From contig UQSH01000001.1 in assembly GCA_900543795.1 (NCBI GenBank), forward strand, positions 107,958 through 171,957: a DNA stretch of 64,000 nt. The letters are read 5' to 3'. A program made the position numbers and the translations under genes. Positions within the stretch are counted from its first letter, which is position 1. Each line of letters starts with the position of its first letter. Shown in pieces: positions 16,990 through 24,704 of the stretch. The notes below the pieces were generated by a model. That model was not told where the DNA came from and did not search any database. It saw only the letters and a program-made list of their open reading frames with translations. This stretch comes from an uncultured Oscillospiraceae bacterium. GTDB lineage: Bacteria; Bacillota; Clostridia; Oscillospirales; Acutalibacteraceae.

Positions 16990-17790
16990 ATGGGAATTTA
17001 TATGGCAAAGGTGTGTCAGCTTTTTTCAGGAAGCAGCGGAAATTCAATATACATAGGTGTAAACGGCGAGGGAGTGCTTGTTGATATAGGCGTTTCAGCC
17101 AAAAGGTGCGAGGCGGCGCTCAATAATTTGGGAATTGCTCCTCAAAGCATAAAAGCCGTTTTTGTAACCCACGAGCATAAGGATCATATTGCAGGCGTTC
17201 GTGTTTTTGCTTCAAGATATAAAATTCCCGTTTTCGCTTCTCCGGCAACCTTGGAGGAGCTTTATTTCGCAGGAGTAATAAGCAGGGGCATTAAAGGCTA
17301 TGAGATTAAAGACGCTGTTGATATGGGCAGTATGATTGTTGAAGCCTTTCATAATTCTCATGATGCGGCAGATTGCGTCGGCTATAAGCTTCACACAACG
17401 GACGGACGGAAAATTTCTGTTTGTACCGATACGGGATATGTAACCGAAGAGGCAAGAAAAACGCTTGCCGGTTCAGATCTTGTTTTTCTTGAATCAAATC
17501 ACGAAACATCAATGCTCCAAAACGGACCTTATCCGTATTTTTTAAAGCAACGCATTTTATCAGACAGAGGCCATCTTTCTAACACCGCCTGCGATGAGTT
17601 TGCGCAGGAGCTTATAAAAAGCGGAACAACCCGCTTTGTTTTGTCGCATTTAAGCAGGGAAAATAATATTCCCGAAATTGCCAGGCAGTCTGCAATTTGT
17701 GCCTTTGATGAAATAGGCGCAAAGGAAAACACGGATTACAGGCTTTATGTTTCAAAGCCTGAAAACGACGGGGGGCTGATTATTCTTTGA
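16990..17790 (+). CDS. MBL-fold metallohydrolase, YycJ/WalJ-like
   Basis: Encodes 266 residues from the ATG at 16990, or 262 from the ATG at 17002; the family usually begins close to the second. Metallo-beta-lactamase fold motifs: LFSGSSGNSIYI at the N-terminus, the metal site THEHKDHIAG (about 60-69), FHNSHDAADCVGY, the CTDTGYV block and LESNHE, plus a late HLSREN. These fit the YycJ subgroup of DNA-processing or cell-wall-linked exonucleases in Firmicutes. It overlaps rlmH by four bases, an arrangement that implies coupled translation. Confidence 0.82.
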   Translation: MGIYMAKVCQLFSGSSGNSIYIGVNGEGVLVDIGVSAKRCEAALNNLGIAPQSIKAVFVTHEHKDHIAGVRVFASRYKIPVFASPATLEELYFAGVISRGIKGYEIKDAVDMGSMIVEAFHNSHDAADCVGYKLHTTDGRKISVCTDTGYVTEEARKTLAGSDLVFLESNHETSMLQNGPYPYFLKQRILSDRGHLSNTACDEFAQELIKSGTTRFVLSHLSRENNIPEIARQSAICAFDEIGAKENTDYRLYVSKPENDGGLIIL

Positions 17791-18266
17791 TAAGCGTTAA
17801 TATAGTTTGCGTCGGCAAGTTAAAGGAGCAGTATCTTAAAGACGGATGTGCCGAATATCTAAAACGCCTGAAAGCGTTTTCAAGGGCTAATATAATTGAA
17901 GTCAGCGAGGAAAGGGCAGGCGATAATCCTTCACGGTCGGATATAAACGCCGTAATTGAAAAAGAGGGCAGGCGAATAATTGAAAGAATTCCCAAGGGCA
18001 GCATAGTTATTCCTCTTTGCATTGAGGGCAAAGAGCTTTCCTCTCCCGAGCTTTCAGAGGAAATTGAAAAAATCAGCCTTGATTATTCGTCAATAGCATT
18101 TATTATCGGCGGCTCGTTCGGGCTTTCCGATGAGGTTAAGTCGCTTGGTAAAATCAAGCTTTCTTTCGGAAAAATAACGCTTCCGCATCAGCTTGCTCGG
18201 CTTGTTTTGCTTGAACAGATTTACAGGGCTTTTTCAATATCAAATAATTCAAAATATCACAAATAA
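17787..18266 (+). CDS. rlmH: 23S rRNA (pseudouridine-1915-N3)-methyltransferase
   Basis: Encodes 159 residues from a TTG overlapping the previous stop. It is a small SPOUT methyltransferase that modifies Psi1915 in helix 69 of 23S rRNA on the 70S ribosome. Diagnostic parts are the N-terminal INIVCVGKLKE and YLKRL, the SAM-binding knot FIIGGSFGLSDEV (about 109-121) and the C-terminal signature LPHQLARLVLLEQIYRAF followed by YHK. Length and end match the family. It is second in an operon with the MBL hydrolase, closed by a terminator. Confidence 0.93.
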   Translation: MISVNIVCVGKLKEQYLKDGCAEYLKRLKAFSRANIIEVSEERAGDNPSRSDINAVIEKEGRRIIERIPKGSIVIPLCIEGKELSSPELSEEIEKISLDYSSIAFIIGGSFGLSDEVKSLGKIKLSFGKITLPHQLARLVLLEQIYRAFSISNNSKYHK

Positions 18267-18268
18267 GA

Positions 18269-18316
18269 AAAACAGGGCTTCGGAACACTTCATTCCGTTA
18301 AGCCCTGTTTTTTTTG
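18269..18316 (+). terminator. Terminator of the MBL hydrolase-rlmH operon
   Basis: AAACAGGGCTT / AAGCCCTGTTT outer stem with inner CGGAA / TTCCG, then eight T. Confidence 0.85.
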
Positions 18317-18414
18317 TAATATTTTTTGTGCAAAAACAATAAAAAATTCTTTATTTTTGCACAATTATTTGTTATATTATAATTAATAGAATTTTTCTGA
18401 AATGAGGAAATCGG

Positions 18415-18591
18415 ATGACTGATGTAAAAACCAAGGTGCAGGAGGTAATTTCTCTTGCAAGAAAATATTGGAATTCGCACGGCAGCGTTTATGCTTTGTT
18501 ATTCCTCTCCGTTCCAGCAATAGGTGCAAAGCCTGTCTGCACCGATGCCGACGGATTCAATCATATCGTCAAGTCTGTGATAGCGAAGTGA
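18415..18591 (+). pseudogene. Truncated 5' end of a lost gene, possibly a GPH transporter
   Basis: A 58-codon rightward ORF beginning MTDVKTKVQEVISLARKYW, with GAGGAAATCGG before the ATG and a promoter-like TTGCAC / TATAAT pair (15-bp spacing) about 40 bases upstream. Only the first 20 or so residues look natural; they resemble the cytoplasmic N-terminus of some clostridial GPH-type transporters. From about 18480 the frame runs antisense through the 3' end of the PurF-like gene. It looks like a gene cut off by a deletion or rearrangement, leaving its start signals behind. Confidence 0.35.
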
Positions 18592-19905
18592 GGTAAAATG
18601 AAGCCTTTTGCAGATTTCATCAACCATTTTTTTATATTTTTCGCTATCCGGGTTGGTGTATTCCTTCAGCGTTTCCTTGCTCGGCTCACCGCCCTCTAAA
18701 TCCTTGATAACGCGGCGGGTGATTAATTCCATTTCGGAATTTGAGCGGGAGAAATTAAGATATTTGCATCCGAAAACAAGCGGTGGGCAGGCAGGACGGA
18801 TATGAACCTCCTTTGCTCCGCTTGCATAAAGAAATTCCGTTGTTTCACGAAGCTGTGTTCCGCGAACTATTGAATCGTCAATAAGAAGCAGGCTCTTTCC
18901 GTTTATAAGGTCATAAATCGGAATAAGCTTCATTTTTGCAATAAGGTTTCTTTTGCTTTGATGGGTTGGCATAAACGAACGGGGCCAGGTTGGTGTGTAT
19001 TTAACAAACGGTCTTGAAAACGGCACCTTTGATTCGTTTGCATATCCGATTGCGTGAGCAATTCCCGAATCGGGAACACCTGCAACAATATCGGGCTTAA
19101 CATTATCCCTCTTTGCAAGCAGCCTTCCGCAGTTGTATCTCATTTTTTCAACGCTTATGCCCTCGTAGGAGGATGATGGATATCCGTAATAAATCCAAAG
19201 GAATGTGCAGATTTTCATATCCTTTCCCGGTGCAACAAGGGTTTTAACCGAGTCGGCGGTCATAACAACTATTTCTCCCGGTCCAAGCTCCTTGAAGTCG
19301 GTGTAGCCAAGGTTAAGATACGCAAAGCTTTCAAAGCTTGCACAGTAGCCGTTGTCTTTTTTACCGAGCACAATAGGCGTTCTGCCCATTTTATCTCTTG
19401 CGGCGTAAATTCCCTTAGGTGTCAAAATAAGCATGCTCAGCGAGCCGTCAATAATCTCCTGCGCATATCTTATTCCTTCAACGAAGTTTTCCTTTTGATT
19501 AATAATAGCGGCAACAAGCTCTGTTTGGTTTATTCCGCCGTTTTGCATTTCAAAAAAATGTGTGTTTGTTTTAATAATTGATTCAACTATTTCATCCGAA
19601 TTGTTGATTTTTCCAACTGTTGTTATTGCAAAGGTTCCGTGGTGTGAGCGCACAAGAATGGGCTGTGCCTCAAAATCGGAAATGCAACCGATTCCCATAG
19701 TGCCCTGCATATCGTTTGATTCTTTCGTGAATTTGGTTCTGAAGGGTGCGTTTTCAATGTTGTGAATTGCCTTGTCAAAGCCGTTTTCCTCGCTGAAAAC
19801 AGCAAGTCCCGCACGGCGTGTTCCAAGGTGCGAATGATAATCAACACCGAAGAATAAATCAAAAACGCAGTCTTCCTTTGAAGCAACTCCGAAAAATCCG
19901 CCCAT
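18499..19905 (-). CDS. Amidophosphoribosyltransferase-like protein lacking the glutaminase nucleophile
   Basis: Encodes 468 residues with the two-domain PurF layout: N-terminal Ntn glutaminase-like domain, then a phosphoribosyltransferase domain with the PRPP loop LLLIDDSIVRGT (about 338-349) and GVPDSG. Four cysteines at the places that bind the [4Fe-4S] cluster in Bacillus PurF are present (ICTF, VFGC, and CTYC near residue 462). The N-terminus reads MGGFFG where PurF has a mature CGxFG, so the catalytic Cys is replaced by Gly. The usual RYST/RYAT arginine motif reads GCISDF, and NGEIYN reads VGKINN. It therefore should not hydrolyse glutamine. It may use free ammonia or act as a regulatory or different phosphoribosyltransferase. 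No purine genes are adjacent. Confidence 0.75.
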   Translation of the reverse strand: MGGFFGVASKEDCVFDLFFGVDYHSHLGTRRAGLAVFSEENGFDKAIHNIENAPFRTKFTKESNDMQGTMGIGCISDFEAQPILVRSHHGTFAITTVGKINNSDEIVESIIKTNTHFFEMQNGGINQTELVAAIINQKENFVEGIRYAQEIIDGSLSMLILTPKGIYAARDKMGRTPIVLGKKDNGYCASFESFAYLNLGYTDFKELGPGEIVVMTADSVKTLVAPGKDMKICTFLWIYYGYPSSSYEGISVEKMRYNCGRLLAKRDNVKPDIVAGVPDSGIAHAIGYANESKVPFSRPFVKYTPTWPRSFMPTHQSKRNLIAKMKLIPIYDLINGKSLLLIDDSIVRGTQLRETTEFLYASGAKEVHIRPACPPLVFGCKYLNFSRSNSEMELITRRVIKDLEGGEPSKETLKEYTNPDSEKYKKMVDEICKRLHFTSLRYHRLDDMIESVGIGADRLCTYCWNGEE

Positions 19906-19950
19906 AATAATTGCCCTCTCTTGTTATTGAGTAATATTTTTCTTTTCAAT

Positions 19951-19978
19951 ATTATAACAAAAACAAACCGAAACGCAA
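19951..19978 (-). promoter_or_regulatory. Promoter of the PurF-like gene
   Basis: Minus strand TTGCGT (19973-19978), 16-bp spacer, TATAAT (19951-19956); about 40 bases of leader. Confidence 0.6.
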
Positions 19979-20041
19979 TATGTTTTATTATATAATTTTT
20001 AATTTTAAGCAAATTTTTCTGTAATGGAAAGGAGTACATTT

Positions 20042-21469
20042 ATGGAATATATAGGTAAAAAGGAAAAAACAAGCTTCTATTTGGGATTGAGCGGACAAAA
20101 CCTCGTTTATTCGCTTATCGGCGCTTCGTTTTTTACTTATTTTATGACGGATATTGCAATGTTTCCCACAATTGCGGTTTCCGTGCTGCTTATTATTATG
20201 AAGGTTTGGGATGGAATAAACGATCCCATTGTTGGCTCGTTTATCGATAGGCACACCTTTAAAAACGGAGAAAAGCTACGCCCGTTTTTAAAATACACTC
20301 CGCTTCCCGTCGGGGTCTCAACGGTTTTGCTTTTTGTTGTTTTTTCAACAAGAGAGGATCTTTTATGGCTTCGAATTGCATATTTTGTTATTATGTATAT
20401 CTGCTGGGACCTTGCATATACCGTTCAGGATGTTTCTATTTGGGGAATAACATCTGCTGTTTCGCCGAACACCGATGAAAGAGACCGCTTTGTTCAGTGG
20501 GCAAGAACCTTTGGCTCGTGTGTTTACAGCGTTTTCAGTGTTGGCATACCGATGGCACTTGAAATGCTTGCTAATGCAACCGGAAAAAGCCTTGCGTTGA
20601 TAACTTTGGTTTTTGCAATTATTTTCGGCCTCGGAGGCTCAATGCTCAGTATGAGATGCTATGCCGCACAGGAGCGTGTTCGTGTTGTTAAGGAGGAGCA
20701 GCAAGCCTCTATGGCTGAAAGCTTTTCGCTTCTTTTCAAAAATAAAATGCTTTTGCTTGTAACTCTTGCAAATTTATTCGGTGCACTCGGCTTCGGTGCA
20801 AATCTTGTAACATATTTCTTTAAATACGAAATACCGGCTGATTTCCTCGGAGAAGGCAGTCTTATCGGTGCGTTGGGGCTAACAACTATTTATTACATTA
20901 TAACAGGTCTGCCCGGCTTCTTGGGAATGATGCTTGCCGATAAAATCAAAAGGCTTTGCAAGGGTTATGTTAATGCAATGATATTTATGCAAATATGCAA
21001 TATTATCGTTAGGGTTATTGCGTATTTCATCGGCTTTGAGGGAAACAGACTTTGGATTTCGCTTGCTATTATCGGAATAGGATGTATTCCGCTCGGTGCC
21101 GGCGCAATAGCTCAAACCTCTGTTTTTTGCGACAGTATAGATTATATGGAGTGGAAAACAGGAAAAAGAACAGAGGGAATAACCTTTTCTATGCAAACCT
21201 CGTTTACCAAAATATCAAGCGGCATAACCGCCGGGCTTGCGGCTCTTGCTCTTCATCTTCTGAATTATAAAGCAATTGACGGTGCGTCTGTTTATGTAGG
21301 AACGCAGAGCGCAGCGTTTGATAAGTGGATATGGCCTCTTGTAATTTTAACACCCGCCTTTGCAAGCTTGTTGTTTATCATTCCGCTCTTGTTTATAAAT
21401 TACACTCCCGAAAAGCGCAGGCAGGTTGAAGGCGACCTAAAAGCACGCAGGGAGCAGGCGGAAAAATAA
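20042..21469 (+). CDS. GPH-family sugar:cation symporter (MFS)
   Basis: Encodes 475 residues from the ATG at 20042, placed by AAAGGAGTACATTT; an upstream in-frame ATG lies inside the Shine-Dalgarno region. About 12 transmembrane segments. GPH markers: KVWDGINDPIVGSFIDRHTF (residues about 55-75), LRPFLKYTPLPVG, and IDYMEWKTGKRTEGITFSM near residue 370. It imports an unknown sugar derivative together with a cation. It is transcribed divergently from the PurF-like gene and stands alone, with a strong terminator. Confidence 0.85.
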   Translation: MEYIGKKEKTSFYLGLSGQNLVYSLIGASFFTYFMTDIAMFPTIAVSVLLIIMKVWDGINDPIVGSFIDRHTFKNGEKLRPFLKYTPLPVGVSTVLLFVVFSTREDLLWLRIAYFVIMYICWDLAYTVQDVSIWGITSAVSPNTDERDRFVQWARTFGSCVYSVFSVGIPMALEMLANATGKSLALITLVFAIIFGLGGSMLSMRCYAAQERVRVVKEEQQASMAESFSLLFKNKMLLLVTLANLFGALGFGANLVTYFFKYEIPADFLGEGSLIGALGLTTIYYIITGLPGFLGMMLADKIKRLCKGYVNAMIFMQICNIIVRVIAYFIGFEGNRLWISLAIIGIGCIPLGAGAIAQTSVFCDSIDYMEWKTGKRTEGITFSMQTSFTKISSGITAGLAALALHLLNYKAIDGASVYVGTQSAAFDKWIWPLVILTPAFASLLFIIPLLFINYTPEKRRQVEGDLKARREQAEK

Positions 21470-21487
21470 TATTAATAACGAAATAAT

Positions 21488-21518
21488 AAACGGGACAGCA
21501 TTATGCTGTCCCGTTTAA
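21488..21518. terminator. Bidirectional terminator between convergent genes
   Basis: Perfect 14-bp inverted repeat AAACGGGACAGCAT / ATGCTGTCCCGTTT with a 1-base loop. T-runs are short. Confidence 0.7.
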
Positions 21519-21541
21519 AGGTGTTTCTTCTTTGCTTTCGT

Positions 21542-23254
21542 TTATTTCATATTAAACGGATTGCTTCCGCTGATAAGACCAAGACCTGAGGGTCCTCTAT
21601 TTATGTTAAGTCCGCTGTAAATCAAATAATATTTTCCGTTTGCATACAAAAGGGAGGAGCGATACAGCCCCTTGTTATCCCATTTTGAAGTGCTTCTTGT
21701 TGGGGAAAGAAGAAGCTGTGCCTTTGAATAATCCCTATTGTTAGCAGAAAATGAATAGTATAAATCCATTTGCTGTCTGTCTCTTGTTTTTGGATAATAT
21801 GCGGAGATAGCCATTTCATAGCCCTTTGCAGTGTGAATAACATCAAGGTGCCACGGATAAAGCTCCTTATCGTCAAATTCAACCGGGATATTTATGATTT
21901 CGCTCCATTTTTTTCCGTCGGTGCTTTCTCGATAATCAATTGAATATCTTGTGTTTTCGTTGATAGCCCACATTTTGTATTTGCCGTTTTCATAAATAAT
22001 AGCAGGGCTTAAAAAGTCATATTTGTTCATATCCGCAACTATCATATCCTCTGCGGAAGACCAATGAACGCCGTCTGTTGTTGTTTTTCTCCTCAAAACA
22101 ACATGATTATCGTGAGGTCTGTCGAAAAATCTCCACCAACATTCAAGGGTGCCTGTGTCGGAATTATAAACAAGCTCTGTGTCGGAATTATAGATTTGTC
22201 CGTGCTCATAATCTGACGGCATAGGTTCAAGAGGATTTGAAAAGCCCTTCGGCGTTTCCCACTTTTTTAAATCATTGCTGACAGTTATGTGCGGGTTTTC
22301 ATATTTATCGTCGCATTTCGGATATGGGGTGTAAGCACACCAATATTTATATCCGTTCCAGCCGTTTTCAAAATAAACAAGAGACGGATGGTAATTATAT
22401 GTATTTCCGTATGAGCTAACAATGTCAAGCGGAGCAGAAGCGTTTGTGTTGGCGTTTTTAATATAAATTCGGCAGGAAGCCCGTGCACCGTTTTTTGTTG
22501 CCGTAATGATTGCCGTGCCGGCAGCCTTTGCCGTTATCGTTGCAGAGTTAACAGATACACAGTCTGCGTTTGAGCTTTCCCATTTAACGCCGTTTGCAGA
22601 GCCGTTTAGCTCCTTTGAGAGGTTAAGCGATTTGCCCTTATTAAGCGTGTAGCTGCTCTTTTTGAACGAAAATTCAGAGTCATATTCTGTAACGGTAACG
22701 GTTATTTTCTGCGTTTCGCAGCCTATTGAGGCGCTGATAACCGCCGTTCCGGAGGAAACACCTGTAACGCATCCGTTTTCAACACGGGCAACCTCGGCGT
22801 TGCTTGATTGCCAAGCAACCGCTTCGTTTGAATATTTGGGATAAAGGCTGAAATCAATTTGAACGCTTTCACCCTTTTCGCAAACAAAATCGCCATTTTC
22901 AATATTAAGCGAGGAGGCAGGCACAATTCCGCCTTGCACATCCTTAAAATCCGTGTTTTTTATATATCCTGTTTTAATTTTATTGCCGTTTGTAAAAACC
23001 GCCTTGCTCCATTTTTTGCTTGAAGCAAGTATTTCGATTTTTACGCCCTCGTCTGCCTTTCCGCAGGGCAAAGCAAGGCTGAACGGCGAAATATATATAT
23101 TTGCTTTTTTTGCCGAAACGGCAGTTTTGAAGCCTGAATCTTCAAGCTGAATTTTGTTCATTGAAAAGGCAAATGCACCGCATAAAGCAGCATAAGTGCA
23201 AATCAATATAGCCGTCGTTAATACAATTATTGTTGTTTTTTTCTTTTTTTTCAT
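21542..23254 (-). CDS. Secreted or anchored protein with Ig-like (Big_2) repeats and a GH43-like propeller
   Basis: Encodes 570 residues. A Lys-rich N-terminus and hydrophobic segment (8-30) form a signal peptide or membrane anchor. An SH3-like stretch (about 45-110) follows, then two Big_2-type domains (about 118-195 and 197-273) with the VAWQSSNAEVARVENG and VKWESSNADCVSV signatures. The last 290 residues repeat blades such as HPSLVYFENGWNG.KYW, SPAIIYENGKYKMW and RSSLLYANGKYYLIYSG, typical of five-bladed propellers in GH43/GH68-like proteins. It probably binds or cleaves a polysaccharide outside the cell. A catalytic triad could not be assigned with confidence. It lies 21 bases downstream of the TcaA-like gene. 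Confidence 0.7.
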   Translation of the reverse strand: MKKKKKTTIIVLTTAILICTYAALCGAFAFSMNKIQLEDSGFKTAVSAKKANIYISPFSLALPCGKADEGVKIEILASSKKWSKAVFTNGNKIKTGYIKNTDFKDVQGGIVPASSLNIENGDFVCEKGESVQIDFSLYPKYSNEAVAWQSSNAEVARVENGCVTGVSSGTAVISASIGCETQKITVTVTEYDSEFSFKKSSYTLNKGKSLNLSKELNGSANGVKWESSNADCVSVNSATITAKAAGTAIITATKNGARASCRIYIKNANTNASAPLDIVSSYGNTYNYHPSLVYFENGWNGYKYWCAYTPYPKCDDKYENPHITVSNDLKKWETPKGFSNPLEPMPSDYEHGQIYNSDTELVYNSDTGTLECWWRFFDRPHDNHVVLRRKTTTDGVHWSSAEDMIVADMNKYDFLSPAIIYENGKYKMWAINENTRYSIDYRESTDGKKWSEIINIPVEFDDKELYPWHLDVIHTAKGYEMAISAYYPKTRDRQQMDLYYSFSANNRDYSKAQLLLSPTRSTSKWDNKGLYRSSLLYANGKYYLIYSGLNINRGPSGLGLISGSNPFNMK

Positions 23255-23275
23255 AGCAGAAAATCTGTTCCTTTA

Positions 23276-24538
23276 TCAGAAATATGCGTTAAGGCTGATG
23301 TCTCTTATAAGCCATTCGCCGTTTTCGTATGTGTAATAAATGCTTGCAGAGCCGGTTTCTCCTCTAATCTCCTCGGTATTCTCAGCACTGTTTGCAATTT
23401 TATAGGTGTAATCAAAATCAAATGCAAGGCAAATATCCTTACTTGCACGGCAGTTAAGCTCATAATCTTCAAAGCCGTTTTTAACTGCAATGCTTGAAAC
23501 GGTTATATCCGAAACGCTTATATAGCTGTTGCCGAAAAATGCCGATTGCTGAATATCGGATATAAGCGAGGAAAAGTCTTCGTCGGAAAAGGATTCCGAA
23601 AATCCGAGTGCATTTTTATCCGCATTGTCGGAAAGTGCCGAAGAGTATATTGCCTGAACGCTTTGGGATGCCTTGTCGGCAAGCGAATTAAAGCCTCCCT
23701 CGGAAAGCTTCATATTAACATATATTTTATTTTCGGAATTTGTTATGCTTATTTTTTGCGTGTATTCCTCGCAGCTTGCATTAATTGCTTTAAGCTCGTG
23801 CTCGCCCTCAAAAATATGGTCAATTCTGTATTCGTCATAATAAACGGTTTTATTCTCGTCGGCGCTCTTTGCAGATATTGTTTGAGCTTTGGAAACGCTT
23901 ATTCCGTCAACGGTAATTTCTGTTGCACACGGAGCAAAAATAACCGCACTGCAAATGCCGTTTTCCGATATGCAGGCAGTGTAGCCGTCATAAAGCCAAA
24001 AGCCGTTTTTCGTTTGCTTAACGGAAATGTAATAAACACCGGTGTCTCCGCCCTCCGTTATATATCTGACGCTGTAATAAATAACACCGTTTTCCTTTTT
24101 ATCAGCCTGCACCTCAAAATCCAAAATGGGAGATGCACTCAATGAAAAGCCTTCGGGATTTTCCTTGCAAAAGCGCTCAAACGCTTCGTATGAAACGAAG
24201 GGAGATGAGCCGAAATCTGAATTATCGTAAACCTTTTTCAAATCTCCGTTTATTATGCTTTTAATATAAGCATCAACAAATCTGTTTGGATTGTGCTTTG
24301 GGGAAAGCAACGGGAAGGCAAAAACAAATATCGCAATAAGTAAAGCAGCAAAAGCGGTAATGAATGCTGCCTTGATGATATTGCTTCTTTTTTTGCTTGC
24401 GTTTATATTTTGTTCCCGTTCCTCCAAGCGTTCCTCCTCGGATTTTTCGGGCTTTTTGCCGAAAAGTCCGTAATCGAATTCGCTTTCTTCGGCATCGTTT
24501 TCGGGTGCCTTTTCTTCGTTTTCTAATTTATTATCCAT
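23276..24538 (-). CDS. Single-pass membrane protein, TcaA-like extracellular domains
   Basis: Encodes 420 residues. The acidic, charged cytoplasmic N-terminus (1-50; rich in Glu and Asp, with FDYGLFGKKPEKSEEE) precedes one transmembrane helix (about 54-77). The outside part starts NPNRFVDAYIKSIINGDLKKVYD. It contains a segment with VTVDGISVSKAQ and EHELKAINASCEEYTQ like the PEGA/TcaA-type domains of Firmicute surface proteins, and it ends in an NTF2-like NGEWLIRDISLNAYF. The usual N-terminal zinc ribbon of TcaA is absent. Probably cotranscribed with the downstream propeller protein, which may be its partner at the surface. Function unknown. Confidence 0.55.
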   Translation of the reverse strand: MDNKLENEEKAPENDAEESEFDYGLFGKKPEKSEEERLEEREQNINASKKRSNIIKAAFITAFAALLIAIFVFAFPLLSPKHNPNRFVDAYIKSIINGDLKKVYDNSDFGSSPFVSYEAFERFCKENPEGFSLSASPILDFEVQADKKENGVIYYSVRYITEGGDTGVYYISVKQTKNGFWLYDGYTACISENGICSAVIFAPCATEITVDGISVSKAQTISAKSADENKTVYYDEYRIDHIFEGEHELKAINASCEEYTQKISITNSENKIYVNMKLSEGGFNSLADKASQSVQAIYSSALSDNADKNALGFSESFSDEDFSSLISDIQQSAFFGNSYISVSDITVSSIAVKNGFEDYELNCRASKDICLAFDFDYTYKIANSAENTEEIRGETGSASIYYTYENGEWLIRDISLNAYF

Positions 24539-24661
24539 TTGTTCCTCATTGCCTATTGACTTAAAATGATTAAAAATTTTTCTCTGTATTACAGAGTACC
24601 ATACAGCTAAGGCTTTGTCAACAGGATTGCAAAAATATCATTTTTTTGACAAAAAAAGCAT

Positions 24662-24700
24662 AAAAAAGCTCTGTATGAGGGAAATCTCAAACAGAGCTCT
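24662..24700 (-). terminator. Terminator of the CapD/PglF-like gene
   Basis: Minus-strand stem AGCTCTGT / ACAGAGCT with inner TGAG / CTCA, then a T tract. Confidence 0.7.
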
Positions 24701-24704
24701 TACA

